Shown here: in pieces, positions 21,308 through 35,500 of the stretch | Layout: every line of letters begins with the position of its first letter | Position numbering within the stretch: the stretch's first letter is position 1 | NCBI GenBank assembly: GCA_038496445.1 | Contig: JALMLS010000414.1 | Span: 62,001 to 126,000 of the forward strand | Direction: 5' to 3' | Length of the DNA stretch: 64,000 bases | Source: Trichosphaerium sp. ATCC 40318 | Lineage: Eukaryota; Discosea; Flabellinia; Trichosidae | Notes under the pieces: model-generated | Seen by the model: only the letters and a program-made list of their open reading frames with translations | What the model was told of the DNA's origin: nothing | Databases searched by the model: none | Made by a program: the position numbers and the translations under genes

Positions 21308-24085
21308 ACACGTCCTGTATTTATATTTAATTAAATGTATTGGATGCACTGGATTAATTAGAGTAAACTGAGTAGTACCATGGGATAAGTAGTGTATTAC
21401 AACACCGCATAATGAGAACGCTGAGCATAAGTGGCGGTTGTCTTAGGAATGATATTATTTGTGAGCATTATAGTTGTTTCCGCACATCATGGCTTATTGT
21501 CCAGTCCCTGATTAGTGCTATCAAAACTTATGCAGCTAACCTCTAGCCATAGCCGTTAAAGCTAACCTCTCGGGTTGACAACGGGCAATTATTTATACTT
21601 TGACGAAAAAGTAAGGTTTGGGTTTGTTACTTTGGGATTTGGATGAAAAGTTACCCTCGCAGCTTTTTTTTCAATCATCCACGGAAAAACGCTTTATTTT
21701 TTTGCAAGTTTACAACTCATTCAAAATGAATTCCATCTCTTCCCTGAAGAACTGGAAGTTTGCACAGTAGCATTCTACGGCAAACAAAAATAAAAGTCAA
21801 GTTAAGGTTTGGGGTGGCAGCGAAGCATCTGTAGCGGTGGTTATGACATTACAGATGAAGGTGTCAAAGCACTTGGTGGTGTTTATACAATTGAGTTTTA
21901 TCGCACATCGGTACCGTGGAAAGTAATCGAAGCACTAGAGCATTAAGGCTTATAAAGAAGTTCAGTTTTTGGCGGACTAAGTATGATTTTTCATGCTACA
22001 GTTCAAAACAAAAGTTCAATAAATTGGTACTGAGATTAAGGCATCATAGCAATATCGCTGAAGTACAATTGGTATTTAAGTATTGGCTTGTGGCTTCTTT
22101 ATAATGCGCTAAATATCTTTTTCCAGGCAATAAAATGAATTAACTGTGTATTACTCAAAATAAAAATAACGTTGGACTCTTACCAAATTGTTTGTTCAAT
22201 GAAACTCAATGCAGCTTTTGACAAGATCTTCTATGTGAGCTTTATTTGATATTATAGCATTTTAAGGGACCTTGGGTACTAGCAACTAATGCAGACAATG
22301 TTTGGTCGGACGAAATGTGGCAAAAACTTGCAAAGCCTGATTCTGTGCTTCTTGATAACTTTCATGTTGTTCTCTTAGCAATAGTTCAATGAGTATTTGG
22401 ATCTTGTTGATAAAGAACCAAATGGTAAAGAAATATTGATTGCATCACAATTGTTAGTCATGCCGCTGTCAAGCCAGACAGGTACTGGCAACCCCTCATC
22501 AAACCCACAGGACAACCTTTCAAAAACAACCATTGTAACACCCCACAGCCCCAGCGGGTGTACCCACTTGTATCAATCGTTTAATGGCGAAAGGATCGCA
22601 AACGCTTAGTATTGCTGTGCTACATGCCTAAGGCATGTGTGGAATGTCGTGTCAATAAACCGACTTAATAACAAAAAAAGACAGCACATTAATCACGTGA
22701 TTATTATCAATCAAACCAAAATATTGTCCGTTTCAGTCAACAGCTAGTTACTTCGTCAGTTATTTTTCTCGCTAAAAGCGCTCCAATGGATACTACAACA
22801 AAACTTAAAGTGCTCACAGAGCGAAAAGTCAACTTTGGTGTCAAATTGAGTTGTGCAGCTAGTATGACAAACAGTGTACCCCAGATATGGCAGTGTATTA
22901 TTGATAATATCGGAGATATGCTTAGACTATAGAGACGGCCGAGCTTGGTATTAATTGCGACTATCTTCATATTTACAATGTTCTTGGCAAGGGAATACTA
23001 GATAAAAAATATGATCTATTTTTGTTGGCCTGATTTTGGGTTTACAGAAGAACAAGGAAAGTATCTTGGAGACTTTCTTTGTAGAAGTGTTGACAGTGGA
23101 TCAGGTGTCATCTCAGCGGTTTTAACAGGTTGTTCATTTGTAGAGACACCAAGGGGAGAATGGACAAAAAGCTATATGTCTATCACACCTAGCTTAACGA
23201 TATTAGTCGTGGTTCTTTCAATCGTGGGGATGGCACTGCACTTATTGGAAATATGTTTCTTTTTCTTCTGGTATTATATGTGAACAAGAATAACGAGAAA
23301 TGTCAGAGTTTATTGTTGACTTTGACCAGACTTAATGTTATGAAAGGTTTTTTTTGTTTTGTCTCAAGATGGCTATAGAGTAAAACAAATCAACAAGCTG
23401 AAACATAAATACAGAAATACTTGAAATATTGCTTTTGTTTTAAAACATGTTAATAATTTCAGTGTATTGTTCTGTGTTAATTAACAATACTACTTTCCTT
23501 TTAAGGCAAACACCTCTTTGCTGATAAGTAAATAATTTTTTCCGCTCTAACAACATAACTTTATGCTCTCACACTCCACAACCTAGTTTAACAGCACTTT
23601 TAAAGCCAATGGTTTTGAACTACATTTAGCGAAATGTAGGCGGCATGTTCTATTTCTTCGAATCCGTTCTTTTGAGGCCTTTTTGCAAGAAAACAGCGCG
23701 TTTTAAATAATTTAAACCAAAAGTCAGAAATATTTTCGTATGTACAAACGTAAAGGAGCACTAGCAAATTAAGTCAAAGGCGACCATACGCAATAGATAA
23801 TAGAGCCAGATTACGTAAGCCACATATGCTTATTGGGTTTGCACTACTTTTCGCGAAATTGATTAAAGCCACCAGTGACATCACGTGACCAAGGCAAAAA
23901 AAAAAAACCATCCTAAAATGCTTTAGATGACATAGAAATTGACACCTACTGTGGTCCTAATGTCACATTGAGCAAAAATATTGTTATAAAAAGCTACTTT
24001 CTATGCCCTGACTTATGTGCACTTAGTTCCCTCGTTTTTTCCATTGAACATTCTTCACACTTTTCAAGCACTTCAACAACAAAAC
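21308..24085. other. Gene-poor stretch with coding-like fragments
   Basis: 2.8 kb with no complete gene that I can defend. Fragments: around 21825-21910 a leucine-rich-repeat-like phrase (YDITDEGVKALGGVYTIEF); 22201-22609 the pieces MKLNAAFDKIFY, HFKGPWVLATNADNVWSDEM and FNEYLDLVDKEPNGKEILIA, joinable only with one 19-nt 'intron'; and 22780-23283 a frame beginning MDTTTKLKVLTERKVNFGVK followed by hydrophobic pieces. These may be decayed genes or a poorly resolved exon series. The rest (23290-24085) is AT-rich with nothing recognised. Confidence 0.45.
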
Positions 24086-27000
24086 ATGGATTTGAAGTCC
24101 TTTGGTTTAGTGTTAACCTTATTTCTAGCGGTATACGCACACTCAAGGTACAGTACTATCCACAATTATGACGTTGTATTGACTCTACTCAAAGCTTCCG
24201 TGCTAAGCCAGCGGCGCCACCAGGTTTCGACTGTGCTGCGCGTAAATTAGCGTACAAGTTCGCTTTAAAACAACAAGGGTGGAGAGGAAACCTTAAGTAC
24301 GAGTATTTAATGTTTACCGCAGCTAATGCGTATGTAGGTCAGTTTTTGATGCTCTAGAGCTACACACATTATGTGGAGTACCAGATATCAAGGATATACA
24401 GACTCCGTCACGTGCTTTTGGGTCTTCAAAAGCAGAAACAAAGTTTTTCGTTTCTCCAAAAGGGTAATTGAAGAGCTTGAAAGATGTAGTATCGTCTTAT
24501 GCGCTTTAGGTCTGATTCTAATCCTGGGACCCTTGATAGCCCTTTTAAGACGATAAAACATGCTGTAGATAAAGCTGGAAGTACTTCAGGAGCGGTTGAG
24601 ATCTTTTTGAGGGAGGTACGAGTTAAATTGAAGAATTAAAAGCACGTGACGTCGTTTTCCATTAAACTTTATCTAGGGCATTTACTACCTTCAAGAAACG
24701 CTCTCACTGTCCCCATCTAACTCAGATATATCTTTCACTAGTTATAACGGTATGACAAGCCTTATCACGTTTTCATAACTCATGTCTGGTGTTGTAGGTG
24801 AAAAAGCTGAGATCAATGGCGGTATTCCTCTTGATCTAACTTGGAAGCCTTACAAAGTAGATAAATCTATGAACATCTATGTCGCTGATGTGAGCAGTTA
24901 CAACATTGCAACAATGCCTGGGTTAAGGTAAGGACAAAGGCGCTTGGTTTCGAGATTTATAATAATTTATTCTAGGGTAAATGGACGAAGAGCAATCCGT
25001 GCTAGGTTTCCAAATGCCAACCCAGAAATAGACTTATATCCAAAAGGTTGGCTAACAAAAGAAGTGAGTAGTGTAAACTTTTTTTTTTTTTTTTGAAAAG
25101 TCGATGGAAAGTCACGTGACTAGAACTGACTGTGTTGTGATTTTTTTTTTATTAATTTTTCCTTTTTAGCCTAAAGAGTGGCTACCACCAAAGAAGTACC
25201 CACCTTCAGTGGTAGAAGTAGGAAAGAAATACTCAAGGACGTACCAAACAGAGTTCCAAGTAAGCCACCGCATGTTGATAGTTTACTTACTGCTTCTCTC
25301 TTCCAGAACTGGACTGTTGGTGTTAATGGGTCGTGTTCTATCTATACACCTCCTGAAAGTTACTGGTGCTCTACTGCTATTTCTGGTGGTGGTGCTTCAT
25401 CATTCGAAATACCAACCGGTGTAGTTTACAACGAAGCCACATTTCCAAGTACGCCGTAGTTTCTTTGTCTTCGATTTCTTACGCTTTCAAGATGCCCCTT
25501 GGGCCGATATTTCCGATGCTGTACTACATGTATTCAGACCTGCTCATTGGGCTTTGTAAGAAACGCTAATAGAAGGTTAAAGCTAATGAAACAAAGGTGG
25601 ATGTTTGAAGTTGGTTCTTATGATGCTCAAACACGTACAATTAAATTCGGAAAAGGCGGCTTCCAGGTCACCTCCCTTTATGTAAAAGCTGTCTTTACTC
25701 ACTTGTTTATTTTAGGGAGCACGTGGTAATAAGAAAGGAGGTGAGTGGTACATCGAAAATGTGTTCGAAGAGTTGGACTATCCGAACGAGTATTACTACA
25801 ACACAAAGACGAAGGAACTTTACTTTTTCTACAATGGTGCGTTTCTCTCTCATTTTCTTCGATCTAAATTATGCCCTAACTGTTATCCAAAGGCACCGGT
25901 ACACCACCAAGTGACACCAGGTTTGAAGCAACATCACTGAAGACGCTCGTAAGCATAGTTGGAACTCAACAAAATCCTGTCAAAAATATTGCTTTCACTG
26001 GCATTCATTTCGCAAATTCTGCTTATACTTATTTGGACCCTCACGGCATTCCATCAGGTAATTGGTTACTCTTTATACTACTGTAGTGTTAATCGTGTTT
26101 ATAGGTGGTGATTGGGCACTTCAAAGAATGGGTGCTGTTTTCCTACAAGGCACAGAAAAAGTATCAATTTCATCATGTCTTTTTGATGGTCTTGACGGAA
26201 ACGCTCTTTTCTTGTCTGGTTATACAAGGAACACAACAGTATACAGAAATGAGTTTGTATGGATAGGTGATAGTGCTATGGCAGCATGGGGCTTTACTAA
26301 AGGTATTGATGGTACAGATGGTAATCAACCACACTACACTACAATTGAAGAAAACTTGGTTCATGAGATTGGTATTTGGGAAAAACAATCTTCGGCTTGG
26401 TTTCAAGGAAAGTCTTGCCTTACGACTCTAAAAGGTATCATACTTATACTTCTTTGATAAATGCTATTTATTAACTATATTTTACTAGGTAACATTTTCT
26501 TTAATGGCCCAAGAGCTGGTATCAACTTTAACGACGGATTTGGTGGCGGAAGTGAAATCGCACGTGATTTTTTTTTTCATGTTTCTGAAATAGGTTTCGT
26601 CAAAAAGCCATGTTGTTGATGTTCATCAACTTTATATTCTATGAACTAACGAGCGTTATATAATACCTAACTTTTTCTTTACAGACAGAAACTTTACTAT
26701 TTAATCAATGCAGAGAGTCTAGTGATCATGGTCCATTCAATTCATGGGATAGACAGGTACCCACTTATTTGTTTTATGAATACTGACTTTTTTACTCCTC
26801 AAGCCGTTCTTGACAACGGTAGCTACTGGAAAGCCTTCATTGATACCTCTTTACAACGAAATTCACAACAATTTCTTCATTTGTAACTACGGGTAACCTC
26901 TTTTTGATTTCTTTCTTGATTTTGGAACTTCTCAATTTTTTAACATATTGTAAACAGGTCTTCAATGTGCGTTGATAACGATGATGGAAGCTCTTATTAT

Positions 27001-27615
27001 AAGATTCATAATAACTTTGAAGTATACGGAGGTCACAAGAGTAACTTTGGCGGACATAGCAAGTCTACATACAACTCGATACAAGCATTTGCTAGAGCAT
27101 ACCAAGAAGGACTTTGTATGAGAGTGCGCAGCAATGTACGTGCTCCAGATGTAGTAGTACCCTTAACGCTAATGATGCTTGTAGGACTTGCCTGGTTATG
27201 TTGAAGGATACTGGAATAACACATGCATTCAGAGCACTACAACAGCTCCGTACACTACTATTGAGTACTGTAATCCAAAAACTAAAGATGTGAGTTTTTT
27301 TACCTTTTTGAGTTATTCTATTCACTATCTTATCACTAATTTTTTCGCCCTAGACGCTTCCTATAATGTATAATAATAGAGTATACAATAAAGATGCGGA
27401 CGCAAAGATAGAATGTGCTACGAAATCTTATTCTTTGGCTGAATGGCAAAGCATGGGATTTGTACGTGTTGGAGTTTTTTTTTCTTTGCTGCAGCAATTT
27501 GTTAGATATTGTTGCCTCTCTTACATTGACTCCTTAGGAACAAGGAACTGTTGTACATGATCTTCCAACTAATGAACAAATTATTGCTTGGGCAGCGCAG
27601 CTTCTTTCAATATAA
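24086..27615 (+). CDS. Secreted right-handed parallel beta-helix protein
   Basis: Many small exons. The signal peptide is MDLKSFGLVLTLFLAVYAHS. The mature N-terminus has GWRGNLKYEYLM, then the hallmark FFVSPKGSDSNPGTLDSPF (split by an intron at about 24464-24510), which marks pectate-lyase-superfold beta-helix proteins, followed by KTIKHAVDKAG. Coil turns follow, for example VSISSCLFDGLDGNALFLSG, TTVYRNEFVWIGDSAMAAWG and RAGINFNDGFGGGSEI, plus RESSDHGPFNSWDRQ, IHNNFFICNYG and SMCVDNDDGSSYYKIHNNFE. The conserved D-G-S-Y region is typical of large family members from bacteria, social amoebae and marine protists. Ends at TAA 27613-27615. Probably about 800 residues, extracellular, acting on a polysaccharide; the substrate is not deducible. 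Confidence 0.82.
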
Positions 27616-28035
27616 GGGGAGAACAATAAATAGTTCAAGGTTAATGCTTTCTTCTCTTCTTTTTTTCCGTCAACACGTGATATTCAATTATCGCAACAGC
27701 TCGTAGTGAGAGCCTTCAAATTCATGAAAGTATACAATTGTTGGTGCACTTGCTTTGGTTGTTTCAAGAGAGCTGACCTATACAGTGTTTATTCACAAGC
27801 AGTCGTTGTTTTTAGTTTACTACACATTGAAGTATGTCACGATTAGTCTCATTCGCATAACACTATTCACATTTACTGTAACCTTTTTTATATCTTAAAA
27901 CCTACCACCACTGTGTTTTTAAAAGCTTCATCCACCCTAACAAAAATGATGATAATCTAATGCGTATTTTTACTTCCTTAATGACTTTTTTTAATTAAGT
28001 CATTCATTTGTGTTCCACAAAGTTCTATCACAAAG
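27616..28035. other. Intergenic spacer
   Basis: About 420 bp, AT-rich, with a CACGTG near 27676. The last 15 bases before the SPRY A start (ttctatcacaaag) are nearly identical to the bases before SPRY B, so a short 5' leader is shared by the two paralogues. Confidence 0.55.
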
Positions 28036-29256
28036 ATGGCTGCAGTTCCTACCGAACAAACCGTTACTATCAAAGAAGGAGGCTTTATTATTACTATCAC
28101 TCACGACACAAATGAAGGTGTTGTTAGAATTAACGCTAAATCGCTGTTTTCAATGTTTCTCCTTGATATTACCGAAGACAGTACAGTAAAGACGATAACA
28201 AGTGGTAGAATGCAATCTAAAGCGCATCTAATACCGTTATTTAATTTTGCTGACAAAAAGGTACGAGCGACCAACTCTACAGAAAGCGTTTATGGAACAA
28301 ATCACGTGTTGTTGTGACGTTTACCTTCGTCTTGAATATCTTCTAATTGTTTGTCTAAACGATCAGGAGCACGGTTGCAGCATAGCTTTGAAACAAAAAG
28401 AGGATGAGATGACAATAATCATTTCAGAAAAAGATCACTTTGGCGTTGAAAGGAAGTTCCCTTTTGTTTTGAAGAAGGTAACTGGTGGGGAATTACAAAC
28501 TATGCAAAGTGTAGTACGTTTACCATACAACACTGTCGTGTTTATTTTATTCAAAAGGTGCTTGACCTTGTTGAGAGGGTAAAAAAGTTAGAAGTAGATC
28601 TAAAGGCACTTGCACCTAAGCCGTTGTGGAGTTTTGAAAGTACAAGCGACTTTCAAGTATCTAGTAACAAATGTGCTTTTGTAGCTATCCACAACTGTAC
28701 GGCTTTAGTACATTCTTTTAACACTCACAATAAATAGCATGGCACACGCTGCCTGCAAGCAAGGAATTGAGTACAGGCATTCACCACATGGAGTGCAGGT
28801 GCATCTGTCAAACATCAACTCTTTTTTTAAGTACAGTTTAGGATTGTTACCAGCACTGGTGGATGGTTAATGTTTGGAGTTGCCCCTGTACCTCCTGACT
28901 ACAATACGTATCTTGGATATCAAGGAAATAGAACAGGAAAGGCTTACTATTGCTTTGATGGTTCCTTGAGAGCAGATGATACCACAATTAAGGGCTTGCT
29001 TCCAACTTCGACCGAAGGTCTAGCTGTCCAAAAGTTGTTTTCAATTTTACTTATGTCGTATCTAACAGGTGATTGTGTTGGTGTTACATTGGACATGAAT
29101 AATAAAACCGTATGTTTTTCAAAGAATGGAGTAAAGTCTGAAACAAAACCACTTAATGGTGATGCATTTCATTTTGCGGTGTCTGCAGGTGGTCCGCCCC
29201 ATAGTGTTGAAATACTTACAAGGTATTGTTGGTCCAAACAACAGAATATACAGTAA
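28036..29256 (+). CDS. SPRY-domain protein A: beta head, coiled coil, SPRY
   Basis: Six exons from ATG 28036, introns with donors GTACGA, GTACGT, GTACGG, GTGCAT and GTCTAG, all frame-true. The N-terminal head (MAAVPTEQTVTIKEGGFIIT and MTIIISEKDHFGVERKFPFV) looks beta-rich. A short coiled coil, LDLVERVKKLEVDLKALAPK, links it to a C-terminal SPRY/B30.2 domain: LWSFES, GIHHMECR, GWLMFGVAPV, NTYLGYQGNRTGKAYYCFDG, then GDCVGVTLDMNNKTVCFSKN and FHFAVSAGG. SPRY domains bind peptide targets. Close paralogue at 50103-51506 on the other strand, and a truncated copy at 39.7 kb. Function unknown; the layout coil-SPRY resembles TRIM proteins without the RING and B-box. About 320 residues. Confidence 0.82.
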
Positions 29257-29516
29257 TAAATATGTACAGTAAATGGACATGTTAGTCAACAATAGAATAA
29301 ACTATCTTCGTAATTTGGTAGCCATAAATACCTCATGTTAATCAGAAAAGAAACAGTCTGAAACAAGTTGTAAATATTTACAATAATGTTTTTATTGATA
29401 ATGCAAAGGGTTACAGTAAATGCTAGACAATAAGAGTTTGGGAGGTACAAAATAATAATAATTAAAAGAATTTTCAATTGGAACAGATAGAGAGTGACAC
29501 ACAGACGATGCTTTTT
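29257..29516. other. Convergent 3' spacer
   Basis: 260 bp between the stops of SPRY A and PIKfyve, which face each other. AT-rich with AATAAA-like hexamers on both strands (for example aataaatatg just after the SPRY A stop), suitable as polyadenylation signals. No gene seen. Confidence 0.5.
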
Positions 29517-32500
29517 TTAAGTTTGACGGATTTCGTCTTGTATGTTTTGCTTTTTATCTTTTTTTAATTGAGAGCAATCCAAGAAACAATCCTTTTCTGG
29601 TATCATAACAAAGTAATGCCAAATTGCATCTCTAAATCTTTGCTTATACTGCTTTGCAGGTGTAACTGTTGGTCCTTTTTGCTTATTCTTAAGCTCAAGC
29701 CTCTTGAAATAAAACTCTAATTTCTTATCGAATGTAAACATTCTGATATAATCTAAACAACAACAAAAAAAGTAAGTACTCAAAAGAACAGAATAGAAAC
29801 AAAAACAAAAAAAAAATATGCGAAAAAAATAAGAAAGTTTTCATCTCAAAGTTTTAAGTCATGAGTAAGTGGGCCTGAGAAGGAAGCAAGATTTTGGTTC
29901 ATTCATAGAAAAACATTATTGAACTTTCAGATTTTAGAGTTTGTTCGTTCACTTGAAACTTGAGTAAAGATCAAGTGAGGTTAGACACAGTGCGTATTAC
30001 ATACCTATAATAGCAATAACAAGCTCGTTTTTTTCTTCATCAACACCAACAAGTAGAGAGTAGTCCATCACATTTAATGTTGATAAAAACGCAGTATCAT
30101 TACACATTGTCCAACCAAGAAGTGCTTTGTTTTCCATATCCAAGTAAAAAGGATTCGTGAACATAACTGTAAAAAATCAGTGAATGACTTGCAGTGGCTT
30201 GTCAAGCGAAAAAAAAACAATGTTTTTTGACGTACTCTCAAGTAAGTTTTGATCTAGTCGTACAACAGTATCTGAAGGATCAGCATCTTCTGTTGCTTCA
30301 ACATAACGGCCACGTAGTGATCCTTTCAAGTCAAAAACCTAAAACCAGAGTTAACCTCACAAACTGACTTCTAATTGGCGTACTCTTGAGATTTTTCTGT
30401 TGTAGAAAATGTTTTCCATTACGACTACGTGTGACTTGCTTGTTTTGCCTTTAACACCAATTGTATAAACGCCAACAATCTTTGTAAGTGCCGTAGGCAC
30501 TTGTCTGTAGTAAATATTCTCCAAGTAGCCAAAATACGCAGGCGCCATTGCCATAAAACAATTGAATTCAGTTGACTATTAAAAAAGTGAGAAATGGATG
30601 CGAACGTGTAGATGGGGAAACGCGTAGTGCAAATGAACAAATTATTCAAAAATTAAAGCGTTATACGCACTCCATTTAGACCATTATGACTAAGCTCCTT
30701 AAGAACAAAGCGGTCGTCTTTTGTTTTAGCGAATGATCCGCTTTTTCCTCCTTGAGCATCCCAAACATCGCTATTACCCAAACTAAGCAAGTAATCCTCT
30801 TCCTAGGCACAGTAAGTACACAAACGCAAGTTTGTAGATTCGACAGTTTGCGTAGTTAAGTCGTACAGTAATACTCATAAGTTCGCGTAGACGTTTAAAG
30901 TGAAAAGGGTACAAGCACCTAACAGAGTATATCTTACTATCAAAACACTCTGTAGGAACAAGCTCAACAGAAATAGACTTCTCTTCCTCCCACAAAAGAA
31001 CTTTTGCAGGTGGCTTGATTTCTTGCATTTTACTCTTGTAAGCAGCTGATTTAAGCGCACAGGCAATACTACGCATGCTGTGAGCGAGTAAAAGTGATTT
31101 GGTTGCACGTACTGTGTGCTATATTTCTTTGGGTGTAGGGCTACGTATTCGTTTCCTACTTGAACTAGCCTGCCATATACACTTACATCACCAAACATAT
31201 TAGTCCTAGAAGTTATAAATTAAAGCTTGAATCTTGAATCAAACAAAAACTCTAGAGCGTACTGTGCTTTAGCTCTTTCTTTTCTTGAACTCCTGAACTT
31301 TTGTTTCTTACTTTCAGACATTGAATCGTCATTATCCTAAAGAGATATCCTCATAAGTACGATGCACTTAGCATCTCTTAGGAATTAACTTACTGTTAAG
31401 GAGCTTGTTTTAGATTTTCTTGATGAAGAAGAGCTAGAGGATTCTATTCTGTTTAATTTTGTGAATGTTTGCTGATCTGATGCGCTACTACTTCCTTCAT
31501 CATCATCAGATGTCATAATTTTAGCAGAAGACGCCTAAGATAAATCCGAGAGTTAGAAGGAGTGTTACTTATGGGCAACAAAAACTAAGAAAAAACTGAG
31601 AAAATTCTTACCAAGGTGTTTGTATTGCTCTCTTCGTCCTGATCATTTGGTTGATCAATGTTTTCTTTTTGTGTTTCTTCATCCCCTGAATTAGGACTAC
31701 CAGCTGAGAAAGAATGATTGATTTTAGTAGGTGAGTCCAAAGAAGAAGATGTGAACTTAATCTTCGATTTGTTGTTAACATGTGCTGAGTATCTTATAGC
31801 TTTTGCACTGCTACTATTATTACTTTTAATAGAATCAGTCTTCAAACTATCAACATGAACAGTTTTACGCTTATCAGCGCTCTTACTCCTTCTATGAGTT
31901 CCACTCATTTCACCGTACTTAAAATCAAGTGTTCTTGTAGAACGACTCATTTTAGAAGCATCTAGATCAGCCTACGGTCAAAAAATCGTCAGAAAAACGG
32001 AAATAAAAAAGTCGCTTAGCGGTAATTTTTTTTTTTTTGATGCAAACCTTGTGCCACGCCTTTTGTATCTTGGTCTGAATGCGTACACAAATAGAAGCCC
32101 ACTTTTGCATATTCTCTACAAGATTATGTCGTATTGTACTAGAATCAAATACATTTGTAGATTCAGTATCTTTAAGCATAATATCGAGTTTATGCAATAG
32201 AGTTGTCTTCTCATTTTGCATATCTTCTATGTAGTCAGTCATCTGAATATTCTCAACGCCTCCTGCGGCTATATTCAATTGATTTATAGCTTCAAGCTTT
32301 TTTCCAACCATCGCGTAGAGCTAGTTTTTTTCGTCAGAACTTAAACAACGATTCTTTGAAATAAAAAAAAAAGATGTTAAGTTATTGTATTTCTAATAAA
32401 ACGTACAGAGGCTATCTCATCTTGTGTTGCATCTAAATCCTTTAAACGCAGCTCTTTGTGTTTATCAAGAGTGACTTTAATAGTTTTAGGGGGTGGTGAT

Positions 32501-35500
32501 ATGATCAAAGGCTTAATTTCTTCATAGTCCACTATAACAACCTACAAGATAAATTAAACGTTTTGAAGCATGTTTGATTTCGTTTAAGTGTACCAAGTCG
32601 TGATGTATAAAATAAAAGCACCAATCCCTGAATATACGATGCCCACAGGTATTATGACATGTTGTATCGTTATAGAAGTAATTCTTGAGGAATTTACCAA
32701 ACGAGTAGTCCCATGCGCCTACGTGTTACTTAGTCAAACACAGAAAGCTCTCAAAAAGTGTTTTATCTAGCTACATACCTTTTGAGAATACTTCTTTTGG
32801 TGGCTGATGCTTGCAAATCTTGCATTGGCCCCAAATAACAATACCATCCCTAGTCCCCCCTTTGGCTTTAATATCAGGGTTTGCTTGGATTCTACTCCAT
32901 TTTGAAACAGATACATTAACACGTCCGCGATTATGAAGGAAAGTACGTTCATGGTCAACCAAAGGTCTGAAAAAATACTAAGTTTCCAAAACACGTTGTG
33001 AACCAAAACAAAAAAAAATATCAAAGTGGATGATTAGATGAACGTACTCTTCGCAGTATTTACAGTTGTCTCGTTTATCAAAACAAAACTTTTCAAGAAA
33101 GTGACCTAATGGAATATCGTTCTAAGAATAAAATTAGTTTCTTTAGCTTCAAAAAGTGAAGATAAAAAAAGTTGTTAAGAGACAACATAAAAATACGACT
33201 TTTGTGAAAAATCGTAGAAAACCTGAATTTTCTTCAGTTGTGCAGTCGGCTGTTTTGTTGTTATTTATAAAAAATACGTACCGCAGAATAAAAATTAATG
33301 ACATGGTTTTCGTAAGGTATACAATGTGTCTCACTGTGAGCAGATGAATGAACATAAATAATACGTTCATTATCATAAGGTGATGTCTCAGAACAATGTT
33401 CATGTTCCCATGCTTTATCTTTACTATCCTTAAAGAACTCTTCATAACTAAACAAACCACATTAACACCAACAAAAGTTTTCTAAGTAAAAAGTTTCCAC
33501 GTGAACAATCATGTATCACGTGTATTTGCGCTAGATCTTACCTATAAGTGACACCCAATGAGTTATCACTACTATGCTCAACGTTGTTGCAAGACACAGT
33601 AAGGTTATTATGTTGAGCAACACGATGAATCATAGGACATAATCCAATCTGCTTCGCTAGACTCTTATCTTTAGTATTTTTTGGCGTTTTAGGTTCTACA
33701 TCTTCACTAACACCAAGATCTATATCGACCTCTTCTTGCGCTTTTTCTTCTAGAACAGGTTGTACAAATAATGAAGCTCCACCAAAATTATCAATAAGTG
33801 CTACTTCCTTGATGCCATCACGCATGCCATAACAAATAAACTACATGAATAAATCAGACTGCCAGAAAAAAAAAACACGAAGAAATACCTGAATAACACG
33901 CTTCACACGAACAAGATCTTCTGATGAGGCACCACGTACAACAAGTGTACAAAAAGGTTGTTTGGGTTTACTATGAAAGAACATACAAGTTTTCCTCATT
34001 AGACTGTCACCTGACTGCCAAGAGTATGACCTTACATCATAGTTACCCAAAACTCCAACTTTTGCAGCAATGAGGTACTCTACAGCAAAGGTGAGTATCT
34101 AAAACGGCTTGATTTTTTTGTATGTAACTTACCTGTTGAAGGTAGTATACTTGTACCAGCTATACGACTGATAGCACGCATTTGATTCAACTTGACATTT
34201 ATACAAAGTGTCACTCCTGCTTCCAACAAGTATTCCTGTTTCGGCAAGTCAATAAAAAAACTCGAAAGCTGAGCGTGCGTACCTGAGCAAGTCTGGAAAC
34301 TGATTTCTCGACCAATAGTATATCCGGGTCAAGTTGAACTATTCTATTTACAACATTTTGAAGCTTAAGACGCTCTTCATTTTGTAGAGTGTCAAAAGAC
34401 GTCAAATTGGATGATCGTTCAAACTCGAGTGATCCACCTAAAAAAGATGAGCTCCAAAAACGTAAATGAAAGCGTATTATGAATTCCTTGACATGAGAGC
34501 TATTAAAAACATAAAGGAGGATTAAAACATGACTTACCAAGGAGCAGAATTTTAGGATTTTTTATGTTTTGTCTCATTTTTTTATGTGTTCTATTTCCCG
34601 AAAAAACATAACCGTCTATGTATTCACAGTCTTTTATATCTCCTCCAGGAATAACCTTAACTTTAACAAGCTTTCTTATATCCATAGGATCATTATTCGA
34701 ATGAATAGGGTTAACCTTATCGCACACCAAAGTCGACAAAGAAAGTATGATATCTAAGAAAAAAATAAGAAAGAACTTATAACAAAGATCTTCAAACCTT
34801 TCCACAAAGATGAGTCAAGTTGCTCATACTCCAGTAACTTTTCTAGTTTTTCTTCAATATTGGTTAAAGCCATATCACGGAGTTGTTGAAGGCATAGGTG
34901 AGGTTCTGGAGTTACAACTATTTCTTTCTTTGCAATTGTTGGTGTTTGTCCAGGAGGTGCAAAAATCGAAGATATTGTATCTGAAGATAAAACAACTAAA
35001 AATAGAAAACAATTAGTGAATACGTTTACACCTCCAAAAAATCACGTGCCTCGTTGTGTTTTTTCTTCAGGAAACACTGTCTTATTATACTCCGGATTAT
35101 CCTCAAGACTCTGAGATTCTTCTTGTGGGTCGTTTTTACGAGGAGAAATGGGAGAAAAGGATAACGATCGTTTTCGCCTACATAAAAAATCAAAAAAAAC
35201 GGTTAACAAGGGTTTCTGACGATCAAAAGGGTGTATGTTTTTCGAAAAAAGTACCTCGTAATAAATAAACTAAATAAAAATACCAAAGTAATTAAATTAT
35301 TCTTCTTGACACACGTGGAGCCAAAGAAACAGACTAATTTTTTCACAAACGTTTTCAAAAAAACCAAACGCTTTGTTTCCATTTTGCTTCTTACTTGTAT
35401 GTTCTGAATTTAAATGCTGGATCCCATGCCTCCTCTTCTTCATCATAAAGGTCACTTTCTTCTGTTTCGCTTAGTAAGAATGAATCTTGTGAAGAGTCTT

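Noticed and set aside
22737..22970. Minus-strand 77-codon frame with hydrophobic content
   Set aside because: The plus strand is equally open over the same bases, there is no start context or splice partner, and no domain is seen.
31155..31345. Separate small genes within 29.5-36.9 kb
   Set aside because: All minus-strand pieces fit in order into one PIKfyve model; plus frames there are shadows.
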